Below the pieces are notes generated by a model. The model had not been told where the DNA came from and did not search any database. It saw only the letters and a program-made list of their open reading frames with translations. DNA of 64,000 bases from Macquaria australasica (Eukaryota > Chordata > Actinopteri > Centrarchiformes > Percichthyidae): positions 62,001 to 126,000 of the forward strand of contig SEMN01000638.1 in the NCBI GenBank assembly GCA_005408345.1. The letters are read 5' to 3'. The position numbers were made by a program, and so were the translations under genes. The stretch's first letter is position 1, and each line of letters opens with the position of its first letter. Positions 11,418 to 22,110 of the stretch are shown one piece after another.

Positions 11418-11422
<5 letters not shown>
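10737..11422 (+). other. LINE 3' UTR with CT run
   Basis: Untranslated 3' part of the L2 element. It contains a CT-rich run at about 10895-10918 and the conserved block 'AAAGGGAGTTTTTCCTTGCC' near 11258-11277. Related pieces of this block recur on the minus strand at 25.2 kb and 54.9-55.1 kb. It is the region that the element's own reverse transcriptase would recognise. Overlapping frames of about 120 codons on both strands (10837-11220) are by-products of low-complexity sequence, not genes. Confidence 0.8.

Positions 11423-11470
<48 letters not shown>
11423..11470. repeat. (AT)n microsatellite at the LINE 3' tail
   Basis: About 24 uninterrupted AT units follow directly on the L2 tail 'GAATTGGATTGA'. 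L2 elements end in short tandem units, so this probably grew from the tail. Confidence 0.95.
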
Positions 11471-11474
<4 letters not shown>

Positions 11475-12187
11475 AAAGCTCTTGATGATCTCTTTCTACT
11501 GTCAAAATGACACATGAATTGTAAATTAATCCAGAGTTATTAATCAAAGGGATTACAATGGAGTTAAGGACAGTGGAGTATTCTTTAAAGTCCATCTAAA
11601 ACTGTTAAGATGTGTAAAGAAGGAATCCTCCACAACGCAACTTCAAAGGTCAGAGCTAGACATTGTTGACTGATGATCACCTCATACTTGATTTCTGAGA
11701 GGAGTTGGAAAATATGTCTTTTTCACTTGTTTACTGCCTTTGTTCATCTAACTTCAGCTACTTTCTTTTCTGTACTGTTGTTTCTAGAAATGGCAAAGTA
11801 ATCTTATGAAAATTCATGTAATAACCCTCAGCATTGATGAATAGCAGCTACTGTGCAGGCAGCACTAGATACGTAAACAGTTACGTATTTGCTGTGTTTA
11901 TTGTACACACCTGTTCTTTGGCTCTCTTTTCAAATAGTCCTCTTTGTTATCACTTATATTCAAAAAAACACTCAGACCTACAGTTGGGTATCGTGTATCA
12001 AGTCAACCAACACAGTCTACTGCTTCAATGCCTGAAATAAAAATCCATTAAACCACACTAAAAATGAAGGAAATGGAAAATAAAAAAGTTACTATATATG
12101 AATGGCATTAATTAATACTCAAGAGAAGCAGATTTAAATTTGACAGTCTAAAGTCTCTTTCACATTTGCATCTTTTTGTTTTTCTCC
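11471..12187. other. Unassigned AT-rich spacer
   Basis: No gene, transposon end or long repeat recognised. Short frames such as 11834-12040 (plus) have no domain. The sequence just after the microsatellite is ordinary AT-rich DNA. Confidence 0.4.
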
Positions 12188-12561
12188 TATCCATCCATCC
12201 ATTTTCTATACCGCTTTATCCTCAGAGGGTCGCGGGGGCTGGAGCCAATCCCAGCTGACATTGGGCAAGAGGCGGGGTACACCCAGGACTGGTCGCCAGT
12301 CAATCACAGGGCTGACACATAGAGACAGACAAACATTCACACTCACAGTCACACCTATGGACAATTTAGAATCACCAATTAACCTAACTTGCATGTCGTT
12401 GGATGGTGGGAGGAAGCCGGGGTGCCCGGAGAGAACCCAATAGGACACGGGGAGAACATGCAAACTCCACACAGAAGGGCCCCAGCCAGCCGGCGGGTGT
12501 GAACCCAGAACCCTCTTGCTGTGAGGCGACAGTGCTAACCACTGCACCACCGTGCCCGTCC
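12188..12561 (-). repeat. Common teleost short repeat with tRNA-like head and (ATGG)n tail
   Basis: Read on the minus strand, it starts near 12561 with 'GGTGGTGCAGTGGTTAGC', like a Pol III A box, and 'CTGGGTTCACACCC', like a B box. The body follows, with 'CATGTTCTCCCCGTGTC' and 'ATTGGTGATTCTAAATTG', and it ends 'GTATAGAAAATGGATGGATGG'. This 370 bp family is very common in teleosts. A tRNA-like head plus a tail like that of RTE/Rex3 LINEs suggests a SINE mobilised by such a LINE; that assignment is inference. A second, 5'-truncated copy lies at 56.7-57.5 kb. The 128-codon minus frame over this copy is not a gene. Confidence 0.75.
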
Positions 12562-12709
12562 TAGACATCCTCCCAGAAAAGTAGAAATTCATTCAAATTA
12601 CAAAGAACCACATTCACAACTCCTTAAGGTTGACATAGTCATAATTTAGTTCCATTTACAGTATGCTTCCAAGACCAGTTTCAACACGTGAGGAAAACAT
12701 CTCTTTTAA

Positions 12710-13728
12710 AGCCACTATGTGTAGAATTAGACAATGTCTGTCATGGCCCTTCCCAGTGGCAGTGGAAGAAACACACTGACAGAATGGGCTGAAACCATCA
12801 CACAGAAAAATGAGAAAAGGTCAGAAACTTGATGCAGTCTACCAACAAAAACATATGCCATCAGAGTAATTAGATTTATTTAATTATGCTTTTATACTCA
12901 TATAAACCTTATCAGTTTTTTTACAGAGCACAGAAATGTTATCCATAATGTCTTGGTATATGTACGACCAAGTTAATGCATGCACTATGTAAATATATTT
13001 TTCTTATTCAAAGAGGGGTGCTTCTTTTACTGCTGTGTGTGCTTCTTATGGGCTGTAACACACATTCTGACCACAGAGGAAGCAATGAGTCAAGTTAAAG
13101 TGACATTCCTTAAAAGATTTAGTCACGTTTTAATTTAACACACAGTAGCATACTTATGTTAAATTGTTAAGTGTAACCTTGACACAGTTTTCATCAGGCC
13201 ACTAACTGTAATGCAATTACTGAAAATCCAAAGTTAAACCTGCAATAACACATGTTTGGCCACTTGTGAGCCACGTAAAGAAGTTGTGAACACATTAACA
13301 AGTTAATTATGGCAAACTTGTTAGCAAACAGTTGCAAACTGAGCTAATTTACACATCCAGCATTTATGGAGCAATATTTGCTTTAATCTTTAGTTGTGTT
13401 TCTGGCCACCTGGCGTTTGTAAGTCCAATATTCACTGTCTTTTAGCTCTGTTTTTGGTCTCTATCCACTCCCAAATGCTCCACTATGTTCACCAGCAAGT
13501 CTCCAACTGTACCTGCTCAGCATCAAACAGCAGAGAGACAGTGGACAGTGGGTTCTCGCTATGAAACTCACTGTAAAGCTCTGTAAAGCTCTGTAAAGCC
13601 GAGGGGAGCTGCGGAATCAGGTGATCATTTTTTTGGTTCATCACTACAAGCGATACCTTTCACATTGTCACGTTGTTTTCACATCGTCAATTGATATATT
13701 GTTATTAAAAAAATCAATTACAGCTGCT
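12710..13728. mobile_element. Putative TTAA-flanked non-autonomous DNA transposon
   Basis: A 1.02 kb segment flanked on both sides by TTAA (12706-12709 and 13729-13732). The ends are weakly inverted: AGCCACTATGTGTAG on the left against AGCAGCTGTAATTGA read from the right. There is no coding capacity. About 110 bp at the right end recurs at 18140-18255, again followed by TTAA. TTAA duplications are typical of piggyBac and Kolobok transposons. The terminal match is too weak to name the superfamily. A triple tandem of the 10-mer CTCTGTAAAG lies near 13570-13600. Confidence 0.45.
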
Positions 13729-13732
13729 TTAA

Positions 13733-15919
13733 TGAATGTGGTAATATGTATACTGGAGGAAAGCAGTGGACTGTTGTTGTGTTGTGTTTCCTGCATATAT
13801 GATGGGCAGCTGAAGTGGAGCAAAAGCTACCTCACTCCTCAGTCTTCCAGGACAGGTTGAAATCAGATTATGCCATGAGAAAAGATTGACTTTGAGACTG
13901 AATAATGTGAAATGTTCTATGTATCATTAGTGCTAAAAACTGCATACATGTATAATATACAACATGACATTTAATAACTTAGTATCAAATAGAATACATC
14001 AAGTAATGTATTTCATTTAAGATTTAATAGAAAAGGTGATTTTTGTAGGCTACTACATAAAGTTTGCTGTATCACAGCTCTCTCTATTCATAGCGGTCCG
14101 AGTAAGTTTGTTGCCATGACCTATGTTAATTCAACAAATGTCAGTATGAATTATTTATTTATTTATTGGAAAAAGAACACTTGTTTCTTTCCCACTACAG
14201 TCTAATTTTACCATCCAAAATTAAATACCACACCATCTTGTTCATTAAAACCACAGGTCTGTCTCTGTTGCAGTTTTAAAAAATGTAATGGTTCAGGAAA
14301 TGATGGCATTTCTGATGTTCTGGCATTTGTTGCATGAGGATACAGTACTGGTGAGAGCAGATTCCTGAGGGCATAATGATTTAATCAGCTGGAAGAAGGG
14401 GCCCTAATGGATCCTCACATCCAAACACCAACGGATGACATTATGGATTAGAATCAAGCATCAATCTCACTCAGCACATAGCAGAATTTGTTGTGCATTT
14501 AGTCTTACATTAATTGAACAATATATCAGAGTAGCCTTAAATAGGGAAAGTCAACATACAGAAAAGGACTCATGTGAATGCCTGAAAGAAATTCAATACA
14601 CCTGTTTTTGCGCTAAGATGTGGTCATAATAGACAAGAGCGTAGGTACAGTTTCATGCCAAAATGCACCAACAGACTTAAATCAACTCCAGCTCATACAA
14701 ACTTAGCCTAGTTATGATGTTGACTGTTTACTAAGTGGAGATTTACATGTCACAAAAAAATGGGTTGCACCACAAAAACATGTTCTTACGTAGAGATTAG
14801 TTGTTAATAAATATTACACCCACTTACCCCTAGGTGTAACTGTAGCATAGCTAACTAACTGACAAAGGTACCGTTGGCTTGCTAATATATGTGAAAACTA
14901 AAAGAAATGAATATGGCTGACACAACTGACTTGACAGCTGTTTTATAATGATGTAAACTGGGAAGATTTTAAATTACATTTCACAAAAAAAACACAGTTG
15001 GCTATACCTCAAATAACAAAATCTTAGGCTAACAGCAGTCTAAATTCCTTAATAGCGTCAACTAGCAACTCTGAAACACATACATCTCCATGTGTAGCCT
15101 ACATATAAATACAACAGAGTAATACATTTACAAAAGACTGGAAGTTAAATTTGTCCTTTGCCCACCTAAAACTGTATTTTTTGGAAGTTATGCTACAGCT
15201 TGTGATGCTACAGTGTCATAGTTAATTACATAGTTGATTGCTTGATGTGTTTCCTAGCAACATTACTAGGAGCAAGTCTTTACGGGCTAAGATGTATGTT
15301 AAATGTATCCTGGTTTAGTAAATCACTGGTTTGAAAGAAGAACTTAAGAAGGACTTGACACACAAACTTAGTGATGGGTTTATGAATAGCTGGTGCAACT
15401 CAATCCAGATGTGTTATTCCCCCTGATGACTCAAGGTTGTTCTCAGTTTGGGCTTGGGGAGACTACAGATTACAAACAGTTTGACAAACTCCACACTTGG
15501 ATTTTGAAAGATGTGGCCATCCCCATAGGGAGGGTCTAACAAAATTATGATATTGCTTGCTGACGTTAGCACTCAGCTAAAAGCACTGCTTTTTAGCCAA
15601 GTGCTAGCAGCTCTGTGAGGCTGAGCAGAGCCACTAGCATGTAGACTCTTAGTCTGCTTTCACCTGTCTCTTATGAGTCCCCCAACTTCATGGAAGTGAT
15701 ACTAAATCACTGGAGTCCCCCTTTATCTAATGTTAGCTTTCTATAGTGTATAGGTCATCATGCAGGAGTAAGCTTTATAGCTGCAAACTAATCTGATACC
15801 TGTATTGTTTTTTGACAATTTTGGTCAGCCTAGAAACATCATTGGGTTTTAATGAGAAGTGTCAGCACAATTAATAAGAATAATTCTGAGTCAAAAGTCA
15901 AATGATGTCTATGAAAAAT
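13733..15919. other. Unassigned non-coding DNA
   Basis: AT-rich sequence without a recognisable gene. The part at about 15560-15720 has the CTAGCAG/GCTAGC-rich style often seen inside fish DNA transposons, but I could not find terminal repeats. No protein domain is visible in any frame. Confidence 0.4.
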
Positions 15920-16080
15920 GCTCACTAGTGGTATAATGAAGCAAGGGTGGTCCGAGAATTGACCTCTGTGGTACTCCACAAGTAACACTAAGAACCCTTG
16001 TTTTACTCAAAAGACAATTTGTCCTCCTCTACTCTATTTTAAAGGCCTGGCTCTGTGCGGTGCATAAAACCAAGATTGGA
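15920..16080 (-). pseudogene. Short LINE reverse-transcriptase fragment
   Basis: On the minus strand at about 15950-15990 the sequence reads 'CGVPQRSILGPPL', a match to RT motif B' ('GVPQGSxLGPxLF') with Gly replaced by Arg. Flanking sequence looks like degraded RT but is out of frame. It is most like L2-type elements. No other RT motif is preserved, so this is an old relic. Confidence 0.6.
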
Positions 16081-16984
16081 ATATTAAAAGAATAATCCCA
16101 TTAATGTAGAAGTAATGAGACAGCTGTTGGAAAGTTATGTTTCCTGGAAAAAAAATTTAGAAAAAAGAAGGCTTGAAATGGATATGTAATTACTGAGACT
16201 GAAGGAAACAATAGCTGTGTTACAGTTAAATGGAAAAACACTAAGGTGATGATGGGGTTATAGGTTGACCTGGTTATGCAGTTCTTTGCACGATTTCTCT
16301 CATCATTAATGATGATGTGCTTGTCAAAGTGCTCTTAGGAGGTAAAACAAGGTTGATTATAATGTATTCATTGCTGTGCCTGGGTCTTATATTAATTCTA
16401 ATATGTGAAATAAAATCTAAAAGGTAATCTTAAGCTGCATGTTTGACACTAGTTTTTATTATATGAACATGAGTCTGCAACTCTTTCTCCATTTGTTAAA
16501 GGTCAATGATAGACTGATAGAGGCCCTCTTTTCTACTTAAAAAGGGAAATAATTGTAATGCAATTGGCTGTGTGCAAATGCAGTTTTAGCACATGTGCGT
16601 TAAACTGAGATAGTGGCATACAGCGTGACCTAAGGAGGGCAAGAGTCCAAACACATTGCAAAAGTTAAGTGTTTTCTTTTTTTGTTTTTGCTTACTACTG
16701 AAACCACTGTTGGGTGTGGTTACAGGTGCAACAAAGCACTGACCACACCCAATCACACACATCAGTGATGCTGGTTGTGGACACAGGTGAAACAGACTTT
16801 CAAACTTTCAACCAGAGAGAGCAGTGAACCACTGCTTTTCATCCTGCTGTTAAGTTACTCTTTAAGTGACAATATACCAAACATAATTATAGCAATATAT
16901 CATTATACATTTTTAAAATCATTCCAAGTCCCAGCCAGCTCCAAAGTGCATCAGCCACTGTTCCCCAGATCGAGCCTTAGCTAA
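16081..16984. other. Unassigned non-coding DNA
   Basis: AT-rich spacer containing short frames only. A TTTTTGTTTTTG-type run lies near 16676-16690. No domain, RNA gene or transposon end was recognised. Confidence 0.35.
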
Positions 16985-17458
16985 TTGTCATCTCTGCTAA
17001 TCTCCGACAGCTTCTCTTCAGCTCCCGTGTGTGGGACCAGATCATACTCAAACAAGGCTCCCGAAACGCCCAGCTATTGCCTGCCTGCCACTCCACTCTT
17101 CCTGCAGAGTACTGACTATGACAAACAGACTGACTTTTCACAATACCCAGGCAGAGCTCATGTCCTATCCCATTGTCTCTGTTTCATCCCTCTGTTCAGA
17201 GAGTGCTTAGTGGCTGTTCAATTCAAGAGCCCACATCTGTCAACTGTGGCAGCAAACACACCTGGAGTTCTCTTCCAGGTATTTATTCCTGACTCTGTGA
17301 GGTTAGCCCACCTCCACACAGCCATACCAAAAAGGTCTGTCATCATCACACCTTCAGTATGGTTTCAGGTAAGGTTTGTGTTTGTCTCGGCTAACTGCTC
17401 ACCACTTGGGGATTTTGAGAACTCCCTCAAAGAGCTGACTCTTTTCTGCTACATATAA
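16985..17458 (+). CDS. Unrecognised open frame of 157 codons (doubtful)
   Basis: The frame begins MSSLLISDSFSSAPVCG and ends FENSLKELTLFCYI. I recognise no family, signal peptide, membrane segment or repeat in it. It is rich in Ser, Pro, Leu and Cys, as expected when CT-rich non-coding DNA is translated. The local sequence (many CCTG/CTGCC words) resembles the transcribed part of fish LTRs, and a chance frame inside an old LTR is my preferred reading. There is no clear splice structure or promoter. Confidence 0.12.
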   Translation: MSSLLISDSFSSAPVCGTRSYSNKAPETPSYCLPATPLFLQSTDYDKQTDFSQYPGRAHVLSHCLCFIPLFRECLVAVQFKSPHLSTVAANTPGVLFQVFIPDSVRLAHLHTAIPKRSVIITPSVWFQVRFVFVSANCSPLGDFENSLKELTLFCYI

Positions 17459-18139
17459 ATGTGTAACCATAAATGCTCAATTCCTTGACGTAAGCGTCGC
17501 TGACTGAACTGCATGTGTGATATGTAGAGCTCAGGTATTAATCAGGCATTCACTCAGAAATAGAAGCCGTGACAGCAAGGAGACGTCACATTTAACCACA
17601 TTACAGAATAAGTCAGAAACATATTTTTGAGCAGGGAACTAAAGATACATTTCACCCTGACAACCATTGGTGCTATGTTATACAGAGGCTCTACTGGTTC
17701 AACACAGCTTTTATAGACAGTGAAGTCCCCAGTTGCCACATAAACAGTTAAATCAGACATTTAATAAAAATATTTTAATAATAAATAATAATAAAATCAT
17801 TAGGCTATAACACGCAGTGCCGAGTTCTCTACCATGTTTTGCTGCAGAGCAGAGCAGAGAGACCACAGTGGAGACAGTGAACCAGGTGACGTGAGGGTAA
17901 CATTAAAAGTAGAAAAAGGAGAAGCAATATTTCCACCTGCTTTGTCCGCAGCGTGCTTGTTAAGCCAATACTGAACTGTTACGAACAAGCTAAAACAAAA
18001 GCTGTCTGTAAGTAGCCTAAGTATTTATCTTAGTTTGCCACGAATAAACTTGTTGTTAATGAGAGTGTTGAGACTGAACCAAAACAGTGAAGTTGTCATA
18101 AAACCAATGAGCTAAAAAAATGCTAAAACTCTCTCTAGA
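17459..18139. other. Unassigned non-coding DNA
   Basis: AT-rich, with an AATAATAAT-like stretch at about 17763-17800. It may include the left part of a TTAA-type element whose right end lies at 18251, but no left terminus could be located. Confidence 0.35.
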
Positions 18140-18251
18140 GCATAGTCAGGTGATAATTCTCTGTGGGTACATCACTGCAAGTGACCCCTTTCACATTACA
18201 CACTGTCCATTTTTTTCAATTGTTAATATAAAAATATTGATAAGTGCAGCT
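18140..18251. mobile_element. Right end of the same TTAA-type element as at 12.7 kb
   Basis: About 110 bp aligns by eye with 13622-13728. Both have a 'GGTxCATCACTxCAAG' word, a 'CCTTTCACATT' word, a T-run plus CAATTG, and then 'GCAGCT' followed by TTAA (18252-18255). The shared end and shared TTAA support one transposon family. The left part is missing or unrecognised. Confidence 0.5.
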
Positions 18252-18690
18252 TTAACATGCATGTTATCATGTGGATGCAGTGCAGCAACAGTATAGAGCT
18301 GAGCCTGACAAGCACAGTCTGAAACGTCCACTCATGGTCTCCATACAGGAGATAAACCCTTTAGATTTAGGAGAGTAACACTGAATTGATAACAAGTACT
18401 GTGTGTGTATCACAGCCTGATATCTCTTCTTCCTCTGAGCCATGAAAATCTATTAAAAAACATCAGAAAGCCACACTGTTGTTCCTTCATCACCATGAAC
18501 ACACACACTGGAGTTTATTCTGACTCAATTCCACATACACCGTCCTGCTGCCCCAAATACGAGCACCAAATGTGGATTCATCCACTGCTGAAAATAGTCC
18601 CCAATAAATGCACCATTTCCTGTGGTTTGAGTAATGTTTGCTAAAAATTACAGTTGCCAGTTGAAACGGTATATTTGTCAGTCGTTGTTA

Positions 18691-19150
18691 AGGCTACATT
18701 CAGATAGAATCAGGTACTGCAGTGAAAATGCATGTTTTCCCATTCAATGAATGGAAAAAAACCCCCACAGCAAACACAAAAATTTAAAACAGAATCAACA
18801 CAGCCGACATCACGCTGCAGTGGCCAATTACGCTGGTGATCTGACCGGCAGACGCCCAGGTGAAGAAGAACTTTGTTTACCATGTAGCACTTTAACATTA
18901 GCTGTTTACCATGATATTCCATTGTTTACCAAGCAGCTGTGAAGATGGAAGAGAGACTGATCGATCGGCTCCGTGATGACTGTACATCAGCTGTTCAACT
19001 CTGCCACGAGGGAGTACAAAGACGTTAATCGCCGTGCAGTGGCTTGGCTTGTATCGGTCTTCAAACTGGGATTGCTGGTTAGTATGTGACACTACCGCAC
19101 AACCCTGCGTTTAATCGCAGCAACGCCTGATTCTGCCTGAAAGCAGCCTA
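18691..19150 (+). mobile_element. PIF/Harbinger-like deletion derivative with a MADF-like exon
   Basis: A 460 bp element with imperfect inverted ends of about 30 bp. The left starts AGGCTACATTCAG and the right, read inward, AGGCTGCTTTCAG; about 23 of 30 positions agree. Flanks are TTA (18688-18690) and AAA (19151-19153), a possible decayed 3 bp duplication. ATG at 18945 opens 'MEERLIDRL', then after a frameshift 'FNSATREYKDVNRRAVAWL' to a stop at 19086. That string fits the MADF domain pattern (acidic start, xYKDxxxRxxAW). PIF/Harbinger transposons carry a second gene with Myb/SANT/MADF-type DNA-binding domains. This looks like the 5' end of such a gene left after internal deletion. Confidence 0.6.
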
Positions 19151-19153
19151 AAG

Positions 19154-20421
19154 GTTTATGTCTTCAGTAGGAGCCTATGGGCTTGGGGCTCTGTGTCTTA
19201 GACAGTCTTCATGGAATTTGTTGACAATAAGACAATATACAATAACATGCATCTGTTTAATTGCAGTTTAGCACATTTGCTTTTTTTTTTTCAAACTGTA
19301 TGTTCTATGGCTACAAGTTCTCTTAATGACATTAACCATTTCCACCATATTCAATACGGTTTTTCTTTACTATGACACATATACAGAGGGGAGAGAGGCC
19401 TGAATGAATGAATGGAGTGTGAAAAGATCAATTTGTGCCTCTATGGTTAATTTGTGCAAAATCATTCTTTCTCTTGCAACTTATTCTGATTTCATAATTT
19501 GTGTGAATTTGCTTCAGGCTGTTCCTCCATTTGATACTGTGTGCCCCGCTGCATCGAATGTGGCTTCCTATGGTTTCATTTATAGATGACGAGGAGTCAA
19601 GTGGAGGTTCTGCTGAGGGCAGATGATGTCTCCTGTTCTCATGAAATGATAATTCTTCCAAAACTCATTTCTGCTGCCTGCATGAGCTTGTGAGTCACTG
19701 AATGTCATGTGTTAGTACAATCTGCAGTAGAGTGTCTCATGGATTGTGCGTTCCTCTGTCAGTTGCAGCGTTTGGAAGCCATTGTGTGATCGCAGCAGGG
19801 TGTGAGAGGGCAGGCTGCACAGCAAGGAAACAAAGCAGCCTCATTAATCCCTGCTGATAGGTTAGCTACTATAACGCTGCAGCAGATATGCCTCAGCTGT
19901 CGTACCACTTCACAGCATAAGAGGGGCTCACAATAGAATCCTTATTAGACTATCTTCCTTGATTCATTCTTGTTTGCGTCGTGACATTCACAAAACCATG
20001 CAACAGCCTATTGAGGGATTTTGACACACAGATATAAACACGTTCAGTGAGCATTCAAACAAAATGTCTTGTGATACAAAGAGAAATCACACATGTGACA
20101 CCAGGTGACTCTGAGATTATTTCCAGTTGTATTTTCAAAACTGCATGAGATCTGCTCTCCAGCAAATGAATGAAAAGTTTCTGACAAATCACAAACAAGC
20201 TGTTTGAACTGACATCTTAGTTATAGGGACTTTTTGTTGAGGCTGTTGGATTATTATTTCTTTATTCAAGGTCTCTCAATATGTTTTGATTGCCTCTTTA
20301 TACGCTGCCATTCCATGAACAGTCTACAGTGTCTTACATTTACACAATGCATGCACCTTGAGCAGACCAGATTGCTATCAGATAACAAAAAATGTAAGCA
20401 TAAATAAATCCAAGAAGAAGA
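19154..20421. other. Unassigned non-coding DNA
   Basis: No gene or repeat end recognised. A T-run lies at about 19280-19291. Short frames (19404-19589 plus, 19428-19661 minus) carry no domain. Confidence 0.35.
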
Positions 20422-20475
20422 GATTACATTACATTAAATTTATCCAAAGTGACTTACAATAAGTGCATACAACCA
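20422..20475 (-). repeat. L2-type LINE 3' tail fragment
   Basis: On the minus strand this reads 'ATGCACTTATTGTAAGTCAC' and then 'TTTGGATAAA', followed by an AATGT-unit tail. The longer plus-strand copy at 35.4-35.9 kb has the same phrase ('GCACTTATTGTAAG') before its tail. Only the extreme 3' end is present, as expected for incomplete reverse transcription. Confidence 0.65.
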
Positions 20476-20954
20476 TGTGGATACAACCCAAAAATGTCAA
20501 GAATCATGAGGTGTGATCTTTAGATATCGGACTTAATCAAGGTCTCCACACCGACCAACACTCACAACACAACACAAAATGGCATGGCCACTCCTGAATG
20601 ATGCTCTGGAGCTAAGCTAAATATGAGCACAAAGTGTAGCCTATAGGAGGCTACTACGGAATTAGCAGGTATACAGTTGTAGTTCCCAGAGCAGCAGAAC
20701 CACTTTGTTTTCCATAATGACTTATTACACCAGAGATATAATATTTATTATTTCAGATATGGTAAATATTTGTTGCTTTTCTAGGCCATTTACCCACTCT
20801 GATTATAAGAGTGCTGCTGCGAAATAGCAGGTAGTTAGTATAAGTTGACCATACTTATCAGTAACAAATGAAATCTCATGTTTCTTTTTAAGAGCTCTTT
20901 ATTAGTACCGCGTAACGTGATTTGCAATTGTGCAACTATGGTGGTGTTCAGTAA

Positions 20955-21345
20955 CTCTCAATAGGCTTGTACACAGTGTGGAGAACAGGATACAAATATG
21001 TTGATGGAGCTAAACAAACCTAACTCATACATTTTCAGCAGCTTATCTGGGTTTAGCTTGTGGTGGCAACAGGCATAGCAAGACAACGCAGCCACTTTCT
21101 CCAGCTCTTCCGGGGGGATCCTGCGACGGTCCCAGGCCAGATGCATTATGTTATCTCTCCTGCATGTTCTGGGTCTGCCTTGAGGTCTCCTCCCAGTTGG
21201 ACATGCCTGGAAAACCTGGAAAGGGATGCAGGAAGCTTCTTCAGCAGATGTCCGTTCTCAACTGGCTCCTTTTTGGATCAGCAGTTCTGCTCTGAGCTCC
21301 TTCTGGATGTCTGCACTCTTTGCCCTCTGTTTGTAATGATGAGCC
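20955..21345 (-). pseudogene. Rex3/RTE-type LINE 3' fragment
   Basis: Read on the minus strand, the sequence carries the C-terminal end of a fish RTE-type LINE: a region like 'IQKELRAELLIQKGAS' near 21270, then 'MHLAWDRRRIPPEELEKVA' at about 21090-21146. It matches the layout of the longer Rex3 copy at 30.3-31.3 kb ('HLAWERLG'-type phrase). Several frame breaks are present. No GATG tail is left at the low-coordinate end. Confidence 0.65.
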
Positions 21346-21642
21346 TAGCCACCCTGCTAAGGAAACTCCTGCTGCTTGTACCAATGATCTAATTTGTTGT
21401 AACTGTCCGTCACTGGTCAATAAGCCTCAGACAAACTTGAACATCTGCAGTTGTGACACCAACTCACTCCTAACCCAAAGGGAGCAATCTACGGATTTCT
21501 GACAGAGGATCAAGTCAAGGAGGAAGTCCTGAATTGTTCTTTACCGCAGCCCTAACTGGCCATTGCAGCTTGTTCTGATTAATGGCTGATCCAATCCGGA
21601 CTGTGAGTGATGTGCAGAGAACAGACTCCATTATTGCTGTGT

Positions 21643-22110
21643 ATAATAATAATAATAATAATAATAATAATTTAATTCAAGCAAAGGCACAAAGTGCTTT
21701 TCAGATTAAAGGTAAAAATCAAATAAGAGATGATCTCATATAAAGTAGACAGAATGCCAAAAAAAAGAACAAACTCTTGAATTTAAACAGATAAAAGTGC
21801 AAAATATATGAAAGCACATAAAAACACAAAAATGATTATGCTAAAACAAGGACAATTGAAATATGTAAAAACAATAACATTAAAATAAAACACAAATAAG
21901 CAGTAATGGAATGGAAAAAGAAAACATTTTTAAGTGTAGGCCATCTTGTAAAAGTGAGTTTTAAGGAGTCACTTAAAAGCTGCAGTGGAGTCTGACCATC
22001 TCACACTGAGGGGAAGGCTGTTCCAAAGCGGGGGGTCGTAGCCAAAAACGCACAGTCACCCTTGGTTTTCAGTCTGGTCGCTGGAACAGCGACTTAAAGA
22101 GGTCTGAGGG
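21643..22110. repeat. Interspersed repeat with (TAA)n run at one end
   Basis: A (TAA)n run at 21643-21671 is followed by sequence with phrases common to teleost interspersed repeats, such as 'AAAGTGAGTTTTAAGGAG' near 21953-21970 and 'AAGGCTGTTCCAAAGC' near 22014-22029. No coding capacity is seen. Family and orientation are not assigned. A second TAA run followed by a similar A-rich stretch is at 59.57 kb. Confidence 0.5.

Larger units (their letters stand above)
6541..11422 (+). mobile_element. L2-clade LINE, nearly full length, inactive
   Basis: A non-LTR retrotransposon of about 4.9 kb. In order it has a 5' UTR (about 6541-6771), ORF1 with a zinc-finger-like and an esterase-like domain (6772-7588), ORF2 with an APE endonuclease and reverse transcriptase (about 7590-10736), and a 3' UTR of about 0.7 kb. 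The end is the teleost L2-type sequence 'AAATAAAACTGAATTGGATTGA'-like at about 11401-11422. The C-terminal part 'RLDYCNSLLSG ... LASLHWLPVK' is characteristic of fish L2/Maui-type elements. At least five frameshifts disable both reading frames. A TA microsatellite directly follows the tail. It is in the same orientation as the two V segments just upstream. Confidence 0.9.

Noticed and set aside
12206..12592. 128-codon minus-strand frame
   Set aside because: It translates the common teleost short repeat; no domain is present, and the second copy at 57.3 kb does not preserve the frame.
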